This document shows, piece after piece, positions 11,262-23,228 of a stretch of 55,396 bases of DNA. Position 1 is the stretch's first letter. Every line of letters starts with the position of its first letter. The notes below the pieces were generated by a model, which saw nothing but the letters and a program-made list of their open reading frames with translations, had not been told where the DNA came from and searched no databases. The position numbers and the translations under genes were made by a program. Location of the stretch: positions 4,573,911-4,629,306 of the forward strand of contig NC_090611.1 of assembly GCF_004359215.1 (NCBI RefSeq). Direction: 5' to 3'. Origin of the DNA: Bremia lactucae. Taxonomy: Eukaryota; Oomycota; Peronosporomycetes; Peronosporales; Peronosporaceae.

Positions 11262-11820
11262 ATGGCTGACTCAATAATGGCTTTACTGGAGCAAAACCCG
11301 ACCACGGGCATTGCAGTGGGCGGCGCTATTATCGCCGCTGCTGTTGGCCTGACGGCTAAGGTGCTTACCAGCAAGGCTGCACCGGAGTCCGCTTCGACCG
11401 TCGCGAAGAAGAAAAAGACCAAGAGCAAAAGCAAAAACAAAGCACCTGTTGCTGTTCTCGCTGAGAAGGAAAACACATCGAACATTAACCTCGAGGAGTT
11501 TGTGGATGTACGTACTGACTGAAAGTTACGATCATGCTATCTTTCTTAGCTCACTAGTATTGCTTGATTAGGACGGCCCGGATTCTGAAGAAGAAGAGGC
11601 GATTCGCGCTGAGAAGCGAAAGCTTAAGGTCAAGCAAAAGAAGAAAAACGCCAAAGCGAAGCAGCGCACAGTCACTAGTTCTACCGGAAAGTCTGTTGTG
11701 GAGACGGACAAAGACAAGGATAAGAAAAAAGCTGCAGCCGCGGCTTTAAAACAGGATGAAGAGGACGGCTGGGAAACGGTCAGTAGCAAGAAAAATACGT
11801 CCAAGGCCAAACAACAGTGA
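11262..11820 (+). CDS. Small membrane-anchored Lys-rich protein (164 aa)
   Basis: Two exons: 11262-11507 and 11572-11820, with a 64-nt intron (donor GTACGT, acceptor TTAG) joined in phase 0. Residues about 14-37 form one hydrophobic segment rich in Gly/Ala/Val/Ile (TGIAVGGAIIAAAVGLTAKV), a likely N-terminal membrane anchor. The rest is hydrophilic: Lys-rich (KKKKTKSKSKNK), then acidic (DSEEEEAIRAEKRKLK), then Lys/Ala-rich, ending EEDGWETVSSKK-NTSKAKQQ. The shape (one N-terminal TM, charged cytosolic tail) suggests an ER- or organelle-anchored tail protein. I do not recognise a family. It is convergent with the SCP2 gene, 237 bp apart. Confidence 0.75.
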
Positions 11821-12057
11821 AGCTTTCGACTGTAACTCTGTCCTTTCGCTGAAGTCAAGTGTTTACGCAATTGAGATCACAACGAGTTGTTCTGCGCTTC
11901 GGTCTCTCGTGGTTGTGACGTGCGGGTAGAGTCATAGATAGCGCAACACGTCCAAGTGTCGTCATACTCACTCCATAGAATTCAAAACACAAAAAGCTAA
12001 CGACTCTACAAATCAAATATCATTTTTAACCAGTAAGATCAACGTAACTGCTCATGG

Positions 12058-12937
12058 CTACAGCTTTGACTGAGGCTTAATAGCGCTGAATACAATTGGA
12101 AGCTTCATTGCGAGCATCATATTGCCCTTAATTTTTAGCTTTCCCTTCACAAACGCCTGTACCACATATATAATCGTTAGATATTACTTAACATTCTACA
12201 AATTAACAAATCGTGTGCAAGTCCACGTACTTGCTGCGCATTGAGCTTGCCCATGGCAATTTCAACAAAGTCCGCGTCCGCGACGGTAATTGTCACGTCA
12301 GCCTGTTTCGATCCTTCCGTAAGCGCAGGTGAGGCGCTTTTGAGATCCAAATGCCACTTTCCAGCTCCGTTAATGTCAAACTGGATACTGCCTTTGACCT
12401 TTTTCGTCATCTCTCGGCCATCCTTGACCACGACGTCTTCAAGTAGACGGAAAATTGTTTTCGAGTTGAGTTTAATTGGAGCTGCGGGCGCAGCAGCAGA
12501 GACTGCAAGCTTCTTTTGAACGTTTTTGTTTTTAATGTAATTGCGCGTGGCGGCCAATACAACATTAAGCTTGAAGCCAAGCCCCATCGTGCCCTTCACC
12601 TTTACAAGCCCCTTCATGAACGCCTATACCAGTTCCACTCAAAGATCAGCGCTCCTCATCGAATACAACACCAACGAGCTCGAACCTGCTGCGGCGTGAG
12701 CTTGCTTTCCATCATATTACAGAACGTCTCCTCCGACAGCGAGATGGTCAGGTCGGCCTTATCACTGGAAGTTGCACGCTTGACGCAGCCCTTGCCGTTC
12801 TTAAGGTCCACGAGCCACGCTCCGGCCCCCGAAATATCAAATTTAATGACGTCTTGTATCCTGCGCACGAGAGACGGTCCTCCCTCGTCCACAGCACCGC
12901 TCATCATGTCGAACATCTCGGCGGTACTTAAAGCCAT
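12058..12937 (-). CDS. Tandem SCP2 sterol-carrier domain protein, peroxisomal (247 aa)
   Basis: Three exons on the minus strand: 12686-12937, 12231-12623 and 12058-12156, introns of 62 and 74 nt, all phase 0. Two SCP2 repeats follow each other (about residues 8-118 and 135-245). Each has a VxFDIxGAGxWxxDLK strand pair, a run of the type ADxTIxxxxxxF, and the KLxxQQ-AF(M/V)KGxxKxKGxMxLxxKL helix. Both introns fall at the same place in each repeat, right after the QQ, which fits an internal duplication. The C-terminus is Pro-Gln-Ser-Lys-Leu: a canonical SKL type-1 peroxisomal targeting signal that appears only after splicing of the last exon. SCP2 domains bind lipids or acyl-CoA; a role in peroxisomal lipid handling is inferred. 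It shares a 113-bp divergent promoter with ORC5. Confidence 0.93.
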
Positions 12938-13050
12938 GATGAAGTTCTAACGTATAGAAAGTGTCGAGCATGGATACATCTTGTATTGTGAGCGGTAGAT
13001 TTGTAATTTAATGATTTATAGTCAATTTTTCAAAACGCAACTTTGTAGCC
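12938..13050. promoter_or_regulatory. Shared divergent promoter region, SCP2 gene / ORC5
   Basis: Only 113 bp separate the two start codons on opposite strands. The stretch is AT-rich towards ORC5 and contains GTCAATTTTTCAAAAC about 25 bp before the ORC5 ATG, which loosely resembles the oomycete initiator (TCAYTYY-type) and flanking element. No TATA box was seen, as is usual in oomycetes. Confidence 0.5.
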
Positions 13051-14730
13051 ATGATCGGTCGAGAAGCTCCATTAGCAGAGCTGACGCGCGCGACAGGGCT
13101 CTACACGGATGTTCATGAGTCTCCAATGCCGCTTGTTATCGTATACGGAGGTGCATCGTCGGGCAAAACCATGGTTGTGGCTCAAGCGCTTCGCAAACAT
13201 CAGTCGCCTTACGCGCACGTAGACTGCACAGCGCTGTACTCGGCCAAGCAACTGTACCGTGAAGCACTGGCCCAGTTGTACAACGGCACGACGGCAACTA
13301 TTGCAGAGAACGAAAATCTACTATTCGATGCTCAAGAACCTGTAGTTGAGAGCACGTATTTAGAGCAAGACAAGGCGAAATTTAGCTCGCTCAATTTTCT
13401 GAGTTTTTTTAAAGCTCTTGACAAATTTATGGCGCACATTATCGAAAAAGATACACAGCCACGTCAGCGCGTATTTTACTTGGCTCTAGACCACGTAGAC
13501 AAGCTATTTGATCGCGGAATGGAGGCTCTTATTAAGTGCGTCTGCACGATAAACGACCAGATCCAGTACTTAAATGTCCGTTCAAGACGTGTGTCAAATA
13601 TTGCAAAGAAACACAATGCAAATACTAAATAGCTATATGAATGCCTTGTAAAACTAGATCTTTGAAGAATGTCCACCGTGGGAAATTTGTGTACTGCTGA
13701 TAACGCGAGGAATGTCGTTGGAGTTTGATCGACTCGTGATGCCATTCTTTCCTGCCTACGTGCACTTCCCGCCCTACAAACCAGGTACATTCAATAGAAA
13801 GCCGCAAGAGTTTGTATCCATTTACATTGCTTCCATGAGGACAGGACAATTGGCTGATATTCTCATGCAGCAATTCGAAGTGAATCAAAAGAATGAATTG
13901 TTTCGGACATGGCTTATCCATCTTCATGGCTTGATTCCGCCTGCTCCAGATGGAGATTGGCTTGAGTTTCGTGCTGCAGTTGTGCACTTGCTGCCCCAAT
14001 TTCAACATTTCTTTGTGGTACCGCTTTCAGAAGCACAAGCGGGCAAAGAAAAGAGCAAACTGGAGCGGAAGACTAAAACTATTGTCCACGATTTCTTGCA
14101 AACACGACGAAGGCATCTTTTTGGGTACCATAAATTAGGAAATAGCATCGACGACCCATCGGAACTAATTTCCTGCACAAATTTGAGTCGTAATTGTCTT
14201 CTCCTCGTGCTTGCTGGGTATCTGGCATCGTTTAATCCTCAAGAAACCGACGTGCGATTTCTCTCATCTTCTGGAGGACCACGTCGAAAAAAGCGCGCGA
14301 AAAGAAATTCGGAAGCTGAAACCAATGTCGGAACTTTGACTCGCAAGAAGAAGCAACAAATAAGTCAACTACTTATTGGTCCTCGAATCTTTAAATTGCA
14401 GCGACTTCTCGCTATTTATTTAAATTTACGTGTCGAAGCTGAGGCTGGAAACACTACTGCTGACGACGATTTGCGGTCTTTGGAAACCCGCGAAGAAGTT
14501 TTCACTCATGTACGTGTACGAATCAATTAAAACAAAAACTTTGTGCTGATAGAATTTAATCGTTTCAATAGCTTGCGACTTTAGTTCGAATGCAGCTTTT
14601 TCAACGCTTGACGCCACCGCAAATGCTAGACGACATTAAATTTCGTTGCCTTGCTGATGCGCGTTTTGTGCAAGAAACGGCACGGTATCTGTCTTTTCCT
14701 GTGGATGCTTATCTCAATCGAGCCCCCTAA
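13051..14730 (+). CDS. ORC5: Origin recognition complex subunit 5 (about 511 aa)
   Basis: Exons: 13051 to about 13575, 13658-14509, 14572-14730. The second intron (donor GTACGT, acceptor AATAG) and the first acceptor are firm; the first donor is not (13576 GTCCGT chosen to keep frame). Residues 33-40 are a Walker A loop (GGASSGKT) and 144-148 a Walker B strand (LALDH), the AAA+ signature of ORC1/4/5. The C-terminal half has the ORC5 hallmarks: LSRNCLLLVLAGYLASFNP, the Lys/Arg-rich linker, then LLIGPRIFKLQRLLAIYLNL and a last exon ending in a winged-helix-like LIRMQLFQRLT-type segment (here TLVRMQLFQRLTPP). ORC5 is part of the six-subunit complex that marks replication origins and loads MCM with CDC6/CDT1. 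It is convergent with the kinase gene, 109 bp apart. Confidence 0.93.
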
Positions 14731-14839
14731 AGCTTTTGCAAATAGTGCAAACATATTCTTTCATACCACGATCATTGCATGGCAACAGTTTTTTTATATA
14801 AAACAATCCATTTCGTGTTAGACTGAAGGTTTGCGTATA

Positions 14840-17816
14840 TCACAATCGAATAAAAAGGTCTTCCAACGCCACGGTGGCCTCCCGCAAGAAGGGATGCTGT
14901 AACACTTCTTTTGGCGTGATTCGTTTATAAGGGTCTTTCTCCATCATCCGAGTAATCTACATATCATTTACGACGGTCAACACGAGATCCTAATCGACCT
15001 TACAATAAAGAAAAAAACGACGCACCATATCCTTTGCTTCTTCCGAGATACTTGCCCACTCGGGTTCTTCAAACTCATACTCCACTAACTTATTCATTTG
15101 AATCAAGTCACTATCATTAACACCAAAGAAAGGTTCGTAGCCACAAAGCATTGTATACGCCACCACCCCAGCAGAAAACATGTCGACTCCACTCGGATAC
15201 GCTTCACCTTTGCCAGCACATAGAATCTCGGGGGCAACAAAGCCAGGAGTGCCACATCTACAATTGAAATAAGTTTTAGAAACGATACAAATAATTTACA
15301 ACGACACATTAAGTGTATCATACCTGCCCTTTAACATGCCATTTGCTTGAATAAAGGCTGCCATACCAAAATCAGCAACTTTGATAACAGCATACCTACA
15401 AAACAAAACATTGACCAACTGTTTTTCGACACGCCAATGAGTACATTACTTACTCTCGTCCACTTGAGTTATACGCATAATCCAGCGCAAGATTCGAGAG
15501 TTTTACGTCTCGATGCGCAATACCGTTTTGCTGACAAAAATCAATCGCTCGAACCAGGCTTGCAATTAAATACGACGCTTGCAACTCGTCTACGGCACAT
15601 TTCGTAGCAATCTCTTCGTGCAAATCCCCATCCTTCATTAATTCCAATTCCAAGACTAAATAATCGCGCGTTTCAAAAAGCGACAAGAGTCGAATCACTG
15701 GACAATACGACGAGCCTGAGCGAATCGTTAACAACGTTTGCGTCAAGATCTCGCGCACCACAGTATCGTGTCGTTCCGTCTCCCGTGCTACCAAGTCCCA
15801 AAACAAGTGCTTGTCAATGATCTTTAAAGCACAATCCCGAGATCGAATCGGATCGTTCACGTTTTCTTTTTCACGAGCACGACGAACAATAGAAAAGCGT
15901 CCTTTGCCAAGCTCAAGGTTTGGTAAAGGAATTCCAGTCGGTGAATCAGGAGTCAGATCAAACAAGTCTTCAATCTGCAAATGAACAGCGTGTGTTACAA
16001 TAGCTTTCCACTGAGTTGTCTCCTTGTGCGACTCGAATTGTAGCCACAATTCTCGACGTTCCGATGCAGTAGAAGAGCCATAATCATACTTGAGAACAAG
16101 TTCAGTCAGGCTTTGTTGATGCACGGTTCCTTCGTATACATTCGCATGACCCACGGGTCGACTGGTTTCGTTCGCGTCGAGATATTCCCACAAGTTATTG
16201 CGTTCAATCGACAGAAACCGTTTGGCCCAGTGACTTCCGGGTATTTTCATGTACACCCAACCCGAAAAAGCCATTCTAGACGAAGGTGGACCTGACAAAA
16301 TCGAAGCAAACGTCGCGCTCTTGACGTCGCGTAGCTGCAAGAAAACATCAAATGGTAAGTCCGTCGCCAGACATGGCAAGAACCACGAATCTGCGTGCCA
16401 ATTCGGACGCGTGTTTCCTGCATTGGTCGCTGTGAGCTCTTTTAACCTTGGTGCGAGGTCTTCACTAGTCATTGAATTGTCTTCAGCAATCACATTCATT
16501 CCATATAGAGCAGGACGATCCACTTGGTGCATTCGACAATTTAAAGGCCATGACTTCATTACCACAGCGTTACCAGTTCCATGAACACTGCCTTCATCCC
16601 CTAAGAATGCATGCGTACTGTTGGCCATGTGATTATTATGAATCGTCGTATAACACTTTCGCAAGACCGTGTCAATTCCACTAGCGACTGGAAGCAACGC
16701 ATTTTCCAACAATGGACAAGCAACGGTGATGTGATTTCCTTGGCAATTTGCACACGTCTGGATATCCTTCCGACGACTATTTTTACGGGGAACTTCGTTT
16801 AACGACAGAGCTGCTGAAAGCTGACGCTCGTGTATGGGTTTATCGGAATTAAAAGGTGGCACTGACCAAATCCTTACAGGTGGCGAGTATTTTCCAATTA
16901 CGTCCAATGGCATCGACAGCGCTCGGTGTCGACCAGCGGAAGCAACTGCAGCCATTACAGCTGCTTGATTCGTATCATGGCTCACGGTGTTGCTCATATT
17001 TGATGAATCCATTGTATACGGTTTTTCAATCTCGAATGTAGCCACATTGCTATCCAAGGTATCCAAATGAAGCAACGAAACTCGATTGTCAATGTTGTGC
17101 ACACTATTGAAACAAAACTTTTCATCAGAATCAGAATTAAAAAAAAAATCGTGAAAATGGCTTACCTAATGTTCTTGTTACTGTAGAGACTATTCGACAT
17201 GAGTCGCTGCAGCAACATATCCATCTGCAGCTCCCATGGCTTGTTCAGTAAAGATTCTTTGGCATTCTGAGGAGTGCTGGAGCCACCACTTGACGTCTCC
17301 GTGTCACCTTCTGAGCTCTTGCGATGCGACTTTGTCGACAAATCGCCTTCATCAACTATCGAAGGTACGCAATTGTTTATTACCTCCAAGCGTTCGTTCT
17401 GATCCATTTCAACACAGACATAGTCAGAGGTATGACAAAGCTTGGCTACCATTGTAAATACTCACAAATTGAATTCTCTCGGCTGTATGAGTAGCCAAGT
17501 TACCCTTTTTGTGAATAAACTTAAAGCAACTGACACAGTATGCGTCATGACAACAGCCATTACATCGGAGGCTCGCGCGGTGAAGCTCGCAGTAGACACA
17601 GACTGGGCGCAATTCCTTCGCGGAGGCGCCATCGTCCTCGGAAACGAATTCGTCACTTGAATCCGTACTACTAGCCACATGCGTGCCTTTTATAAACCAG
17701 AGGCGCCAACTGGCGTTCTCGAGGCGCACGGCTTCATCTACGAAGCGCCGCATTGTACTAAACGACTGCCACGACTTTTTCGCAACTTTCTCGAACACTG
17801 CGACATCGTCTATCAT
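14840..17816 (-). CDS. B-box zinc finger, zinc-knuckle, PH domain and Ser/Thr kinase protein (884 aa)
   Basis: Six exons, minus strand: 17466-17816, 17166-17398, 15454-17103, 15324-15395, 15026-15257, 14840-14956; all junctions keep frame. Residues 73-110 hold a B-box-like Cys/His cluster (CVYC...C..CC-H-DAYCVSC...H). A CCHC-like motif (CANCQGNHITVAC) follows at about 311-323. A PH domain spans about 480-578 (SGWVYMKIPGSHWAKRFLSI to WKAIVTHAV). The kinase domain is about 598-875: G-loop LGKGRFSIV, VAIK-type Lys in CALKIID, HRDVKLSN (Leu-Ser in place of the usual Pro-Glu), DFG, GTPGFVAPE, and a C-lobe of the CAMK/AGC type. Catalytic residues look intact. Zinc and PH domains suggest recruitment to partners and phosphoinositide membranes. 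No EF hands were seen. Confidence 0.9.
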
Positions 17817-18644
17817 ACTTTAAACCTTGGAAGGTCTTGGGGATACGCGACGTAGTGAAGATCGAAATCTATGTAGCTACGTAACGCGCGAGGCATCCGG
17901 TGGGCTGGGGAGCTTCCTCCACGCCGACGTATGGTTCAGTTCAATTTTTGACCAAGCTTCATTATACCAGTAAGTCTGGATATCCTATATCATGATAACC
18001 TCGATAAACGACAGCCTAGTCTACCCATCTCTAAATTGACTGATAAACGGATTTAATGCTCGAGAATAAATACTAGGTTTTAAAGTGACAAGTCTTTTTT
18101 CATGCGTGAGGTGACACTGTACACATCTGCAGGGATGGCCAGCTGCGAAGTTTGAACCCAGTACCCTACGCTGTAAGCTCGGATTCATTTCGGTCGGCTG
18201 TTGTTACGATAACATTGTACGGGTGTGATGCTTGGGTAGTCTCAAACCATCACAGCAGAAGGCCGAGCGAGATATAAATTTTAATATAAGAATTTATCCA
18301 CGAAAACTGCGAAAGCTTAAGAGTCAGTCACATTCTTGTATGACGATATTGCGCCTAGTTGTTTATGGTAGTTATACTCTAGTGTCTTGTAATTGAGCAT
18401 TTATGATTCATTGTCGTGGAACAATGTTGACACGCTTCAAATCGAAGTTTATGGCCGCACGACCGTTAACAATGAACTACGGAGCACTTTCTTGCAAAGA
18501 TTGTGTCATCAATAAAATCCAGGTTGCTCACAAGACTGGCGCACTTTACTAAATATTGAGGTACGAAATTTTATGTTTCAGCAGAAAATTCACCACTGCC
18601 TCGGCAAATATTAGGGGCCAAATGTTTACCAAACTAGATAATTG
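17817..18644. other. Intergenic region, no gene seen
   Basis: About 830 bp between the kinase gene and the next LTR. No open frame with recognisable content. It includes the upstream region of the kinase gene. A faint tRNA-like B-box appears near 18130-18180 on the minus strand, but no cloverleaf could be built. Confidence 0.5.
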
Positions 18645-19130
18645 AGTAACGGGGTGTCCCGTTACATAGGTATTATTTTCTCTACGAGAAATAACAATTA
18701 TTGTTTCCTATAAGGGGAAAAAATAAAGAAGTACAAAATTATTATCTTAATTAATTATGACTTAAATATTCCAATAATACCAAATTTGGTATTATTGATG
18801 CAATGAGACATTATCTCTATTGATTGATTGATTTAAGTCTAAATCAACCCCACCAATCGTTACAAGACACGATTGTGCGGTGCGCAAGGAGGCGCCATAC
18901 TAATTAAGATATTAACACAATAAATTGAGTAGTAGAAATAAGATTGTTTCGTAGGAATGTAAATATATTATTACAATTTTACTTTCCTTTGGTAGCTAAA
19001 GCCCCTAAGCTACTTAGAAACGTTCCTCTGTAACCTTGTATACGTAATGCTTCGAGGCATCTAACCTACAATGTAATCAGTGTAAGATCAACTAGTACTG
19101 ATCAGTACTAGTGAAGGGTGCCCCGCTTTA
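18645..19130 (+). repeat. Type-2 LTR, plus orientation (about 486 bp)
   Basis: It starts with GTAACGGGGTGTCCCGTTACATA, a TGTAAC-like terminus with an inverted GTTACA a few bases in, and ends GGGTGCCCCGCTTTAC, followed by CCTGGTAGCACTT, the same primer-binding-site neighbourhood as in type-1 elements. It contains the palindrome ACTAGTACTGATCAGTACTAGT at about 19091-19112. Its U3 differs from type-1, so it is a related but distinct LTR. Confidence 0.75.
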
Positions 19131-20070
19131 CCTGGTAGCACTTCGTAGTCCGTTCAGCGACCTAAGCACGTTCCATCCAAGATAAACATGTTCGATGGAG
19201 AAGGAGGGAGCTTCCCAGTCCCTCAAGAATGTATCACGTCACTCGTGAAGGATTCACTCGTTTGGCTGACCTTAATAGAGAGCGATCTAACGAGTGAGTT
19301 CGATCGTAGCCGGGCCAGCCGTTGGCGCTATGCTGTACCCTCTGGACAGAGATGAACGGCGTGCAGCCACAGCCGAGTTTATTCAACACGAAGTCGACGG
19401 AACCCAAACCAAAGTATCCTTGCTTCACCAGCAAGGCTCTTAACACAGAGGTGTTCAGAGAACAGGGTGCTCAACAGTTGTAACTGTTGAGACAGCAGCA
19501 TGTAAAGGCTGCTAATGGGCCAACGCTTCCACGTCAACCCGAAAGCTTAAAGATAGGAAATCTCAAAGTTTTAGACAGTCGAAGGCGACTCAATTTTTAG
19601 ATAGTTCATCGAATTAGACGATGCCATAGAAGCTTGTCGTATCAATTATGATGCAACGAAAGCGAAATTTGGCGTGTCCAATTTAGCCGGGTTTGCCACA
19701 TCTTGGCCCCTAGAGCTCAAGCTTAACGACCCATTTGTCTTAGGGTCATATGAGGTCTTTAGAACCCGGCTCAGGGAAGCATTTGAGCCACCACATGCCA
19801 AATTAAGGGCTCGAGCAGAGCCCTGGATTTAAAGCTGGGCAAGCGTTATCTTCACGCTTATGCCCATCATACACGATATCTGTAAGTTATATTGTGTGCC
19901 TTGCAATAGAACAAACACTGGTAGCTGTGTTTATCAAAAGTCTTGCAGACGGTTCTGTCAAGACTCACTTGTTCCGGCTCGAACTAGTGAGGCTAGATCA
20001 AGCGATCTCCGTATCGGAACAGGTACAATTCAGCCTAAAAATAGATTTTCGTCTATTGTGGTGCTCATCA
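19131..20070 (+). pseudogene. Leader and gag remnant of the type-2 element E
   Basis: After the LTR come the PBS and a leader, then gag-like sequence in the plus orientation from about 19470: the stretches encoding the ELDDAI, GFATSWPLEL and PFVLGSYEVFRTRLREAFEP-like capsid motifs are visible in shifted frames, and the FRLELVRLDQAISVSEQVQF segment is at about 19970-20030. Stops and frameshifts prevent a complete Gag. Confidence 0.6.
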
Positions 20071-20325
20071 ACGTCACGCTTGCCCGGCTTCTAATCGAGC
20101 GCTCTGCTCGAGCCCTTAATTTGGCACGTGGTGGCTCAAATGCTTCCGTGAGCCGGGTTCTAAAAACCTCATATGACCCTAAGATCAAATGGGTCGTTAA
20201 GCTTGAGCTCTAGGGCCCAAGGTGTGGCACATCCGGCTAAGTTGGACACGCCAAAATTCGCTTTTGTCGCATCATCATTGATACGGCTTTCTTCGAAGGC
20301 ATCGTCTTACCCTATGAATCTCTTT
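19600..20325. repeat. Large inverted repeat of gag (arms about 250 bp, spacer about 225 bp)
   Basis: The stretch at about 19600-19850 reappears as its reverse complement at about 20077-20325. Matching blocks include GGGTCATATGAGGTCTT / AAACCTCATATGACCCT, TTGAGCCACCACATGCCAAAT / its complement near 20120, and GGCGTGTCCAA / TTGGACACGCC. The arms differ at scattered bases. It could be an inverted duplication or two head-to-head gag fragments. Confidence 0.8.
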
Positions 20326-22550
20326 TGCAAGTTGACGTACAATTGAGCGTTACTCAAAGCTTTAGCACAGCGCTCAGATGACGAGTGCGACTTTTTTTTT
20401 GCTCAGACAATCCTAAGCCCTACTAAAGATGAATTTATTCTCAAAGTAATCGGGTGAAAGCACGGTGCTTACGTATACCGTGAGCAATTACTCGGTTGTA
20501 ATGATCGGTGCGTTCTCAGACCTTGTGGCATCCCCAGCCAATTCCACATCAAAACACGTAGGTATCTTTTTGCCGCTTTGATTACATCATACACTCTTCT
20601 AAGTACCTGATTAATAGCCTTCTTCAAATCCAACGCGGAAAGATTTTGATTTCTCATGATGTTTAACAAGACATCTTTCACCGGAATTAGCGTTTTGCGC
20701 CGAATTGGTGACCGTGTTCAGCTTAAAGTAAGTGTTCACTACGCGCGATCCACTGGTGGCCTTACGCACGTATAAGGCCGGGCTACAGTGAGGCCACTTG
20801 CTTTCACGTACATGTCCCGCCTTGGCTCGCTTGTCAAATAACTCATCTATTTAATCGACTTGTTCCTTCTGCAACGGCTATTACCTGGCCACACAATACT
20901 TTGTGCCGGGTGTCAGGTCAATTTTCTGCATAATGCCTCTGTGTCGGCAGGTAGGCGGCACGGCACATGTACTGGGAATATATCACGATGTTTTCCTAGA
21001 AAGTGCTGTCCGTCAAGCATTCCCAGCATGGACGAAAGCAGACCGTATGATGAAGTTCTGTGGTCAATTATTTCCAGCCTACGCTTTCTTTTTTCGATCT
21101 CCAAGCCACTCTCAACAATTGTGCACGAAGCAGCAGTCCACCAAATTCTCTGCTATGACTGGTGCGACTTTCTCGTAGACCTTTCCTCCCTTTAGTTTAG
21201 ACAACGCCATCTCCAATAGATTTATTATCTTCAAGGTAGACAACAAGACGTGCTAGAGCACCTCAACTGAGGATGCCTCCGCTATTTTGGCTTCGACGGC
21301 TTAAACATCGCGTTTGAAGGTCGATCCACTTGGACCAGAACTGATCCAAAGACCACTCGTAATGAGGTGCCTTTGATCGTTCTTAATTGCCGAAGGCTTG
21401 TTGTCCGTCACTATCATCTCTGACCTGGAAGTGGGAGCTATTACTATCTCGCCTAATGCTCCACTCCAACCACACCAGGCTCTTGGCTCTGCGCCGGTTC
21501 TTGCGACGCTTGACTCTTGTCAGCTCGCAACTAACTATGACAGGCTCTCGGCTCTGCGTAAGACCATCAGGCGCATGACTACAAGTCATCGTGGTATTTC
21601 TACTCCAGTGGGCAGGACCTTGCGTCACTTGGCTTCCTGTCGGGACACCACTAACCACACCAGGATCTATGCTCTGGATAGGACCTGGTGCCGTTTTGCA
21701 TATTTCTTTCCGTAATGAACGATCAATGCATATACCTCTTGCAAGAGCACATCCTTTCTGGTGTCATGCATCGAGTTGGCAACTGTGTGTGCGCCGGTCT
21801 ATCCATGGTTGGTGTTTTGACAAACACGGCATGCGTAGGATGACGTCTCACGATATCTCTCCATTCCTACACTATTAATTTTTCTCTGGAGAGACGTCAC
21901 TAAAGCTGAAGGCAAGGTCAACTTTACTCCCTCAGTGTTCACGCCCGCCGTTCCCTAAATGAACGGTCGTCTCTTCTCAATTGTCATCCTGGCAAAGCGA
22001 CTCATAACTCACCGGTCCTAATTTAAAGCCGCGAGTCTCACAAAACTCTGTGATTCACCCCAATCCACGAGAAGGGTCACCCATGGTTGTAGCCTCGTCG
22101 AGCGCTATAGAGCAGCAGGGCTGATATCTGACCTCTCGAATCTAAGGGACTGTGGTACTCAGTTGTTCGATAACTCTTACCTTAGCGGTTGCTTCATTGT
22201 CCGCGTCAATAGGGCATACCGCCTCTACTACCTGCGTTATCGAACCATCCGTGATCGATGAAGATTTCGTGCGTCAAATATGCGGGTTCTTGTTATGGCC
22301 CTCCGAACAGGAAGCTTTCTTCCCGAACGTCTTAGCACCAGGAGCTTCCCCTACATGGCGAGCGAAGTTATTCTATATATGTCGGCTCGCAGATGGCGTC
22401 CGTCCCAGACGTCATCCCTTTCAATCTAAATACACATGTGTGCATCACGTCTACAAGGGCAAGCCTCTTTCCCCCCAACGGAGTGACAGGTCATTGATTG
22501 TCCTCTCCATGAAGATTACTGAAATTAGATGCGTAACATAAGGCGATAAT
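20326..22550. other. Decayed repeat sequence with an RT fragment, otherwise unassigned
   Basis: At 20469-20681 the minus strand carries a fragment around GMPQGL, the loop before the RT active site, with an NQVLRRVYDVIKAAKRYL segment ahead of it, so this is a reverse transcriptase remnant. Between 21380 and 21720 a motif of the type CACCAGG(A/C)TCT...GCTCTG recurs three times in degenerate form. A GTG-initiated open frame of 129 codons (22152-22541) has a hydrophobic start but no recognised domain. I do not recognise a gene. Confidence 0.4.
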
Positions 22551-23228
22551 ATCGGTTTGACATTGCTCTTGAACAAGAATATTTTCAAGTGACTCGATGA
22601 ATAAAAAAGCCCTAAGTGACCCCTTTCTACCGGAGATTTTCGACTAATCCTTCTAAAGTAAAAAGCTGAGAGCTCCTATTCAATTTGGAATGTAACCAAT
22701 TGTTTCACCTCTTCGTGAAAGACGGCTTCAAAGAATGTTTGGATTCTGCTACCGCCTCTATCTTTTCCAAGTCGTCATGGTAAAGTGGCTCTAAAACAAG
22801 TTACAAATTACTATAAAATATTTAAGGGCGGAGCATAAAATTGCTAATTTCTTATATACTAAACACGCCGCTTTGCGGGAATGTCGCTGCTGTTAGATAG
22901 TTGAAGTGAAAGAAAGGATTACCCGGTGACCGGGTGGTCGAAGCACCGACATCAAGCGTTACGTTCAACAATGCCGTCTCGAGCACTTTTCTTTATATAT
23001 TACGCAACGACAGTATCATCGTTGCGGTTGACAAGGCCTGTAACTATATTTAGTGGACTACATCGAGCAAACCTTAACTAGAATTGGTAGGACGGTCGGT
23101 TTTTTACTTATTGATCGCGGCGGCTAGAAGTCTCAAGCAAAAAAATGCAATATATAAACATGAGGATGAGCTAAACTGTGGCAGCAAATTTATTCGTGTA
23201 TACCGCTACATATAAGATAAATATCTAT
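22551..23228. other. Unassigned intergenic or repeat sequence
   Basis: No open frame or recognised motif. It leads into the copia-like leader that starts near 23150. Confidence 0.3.

Noticed and set aside
11222..11485. Minus-strand ORF with a Leu/Phe-rich stretch over the small membrane-protein gene
   Set aside because: It is the shadow of the Lys-rich plus-strand exon; Lys codons read backwards give Leu/Phe.
18120..18270. tRNA- or SINE-like A and B boxes on the minus strand (GGGTTCAAACTTCGC)
   Set aside because: No acceptor stem or anticodon arm could be drawn and spacing between boxes is too long; not enough for an RNA gene call.
22152..22541. 129-codon ORF with a hydrophobic, signal-peptide-like start, possible secreted effector
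   Set aside because: It begins with GTG, has no RXLR or similar motif, and lies in decayed repeat DNA.
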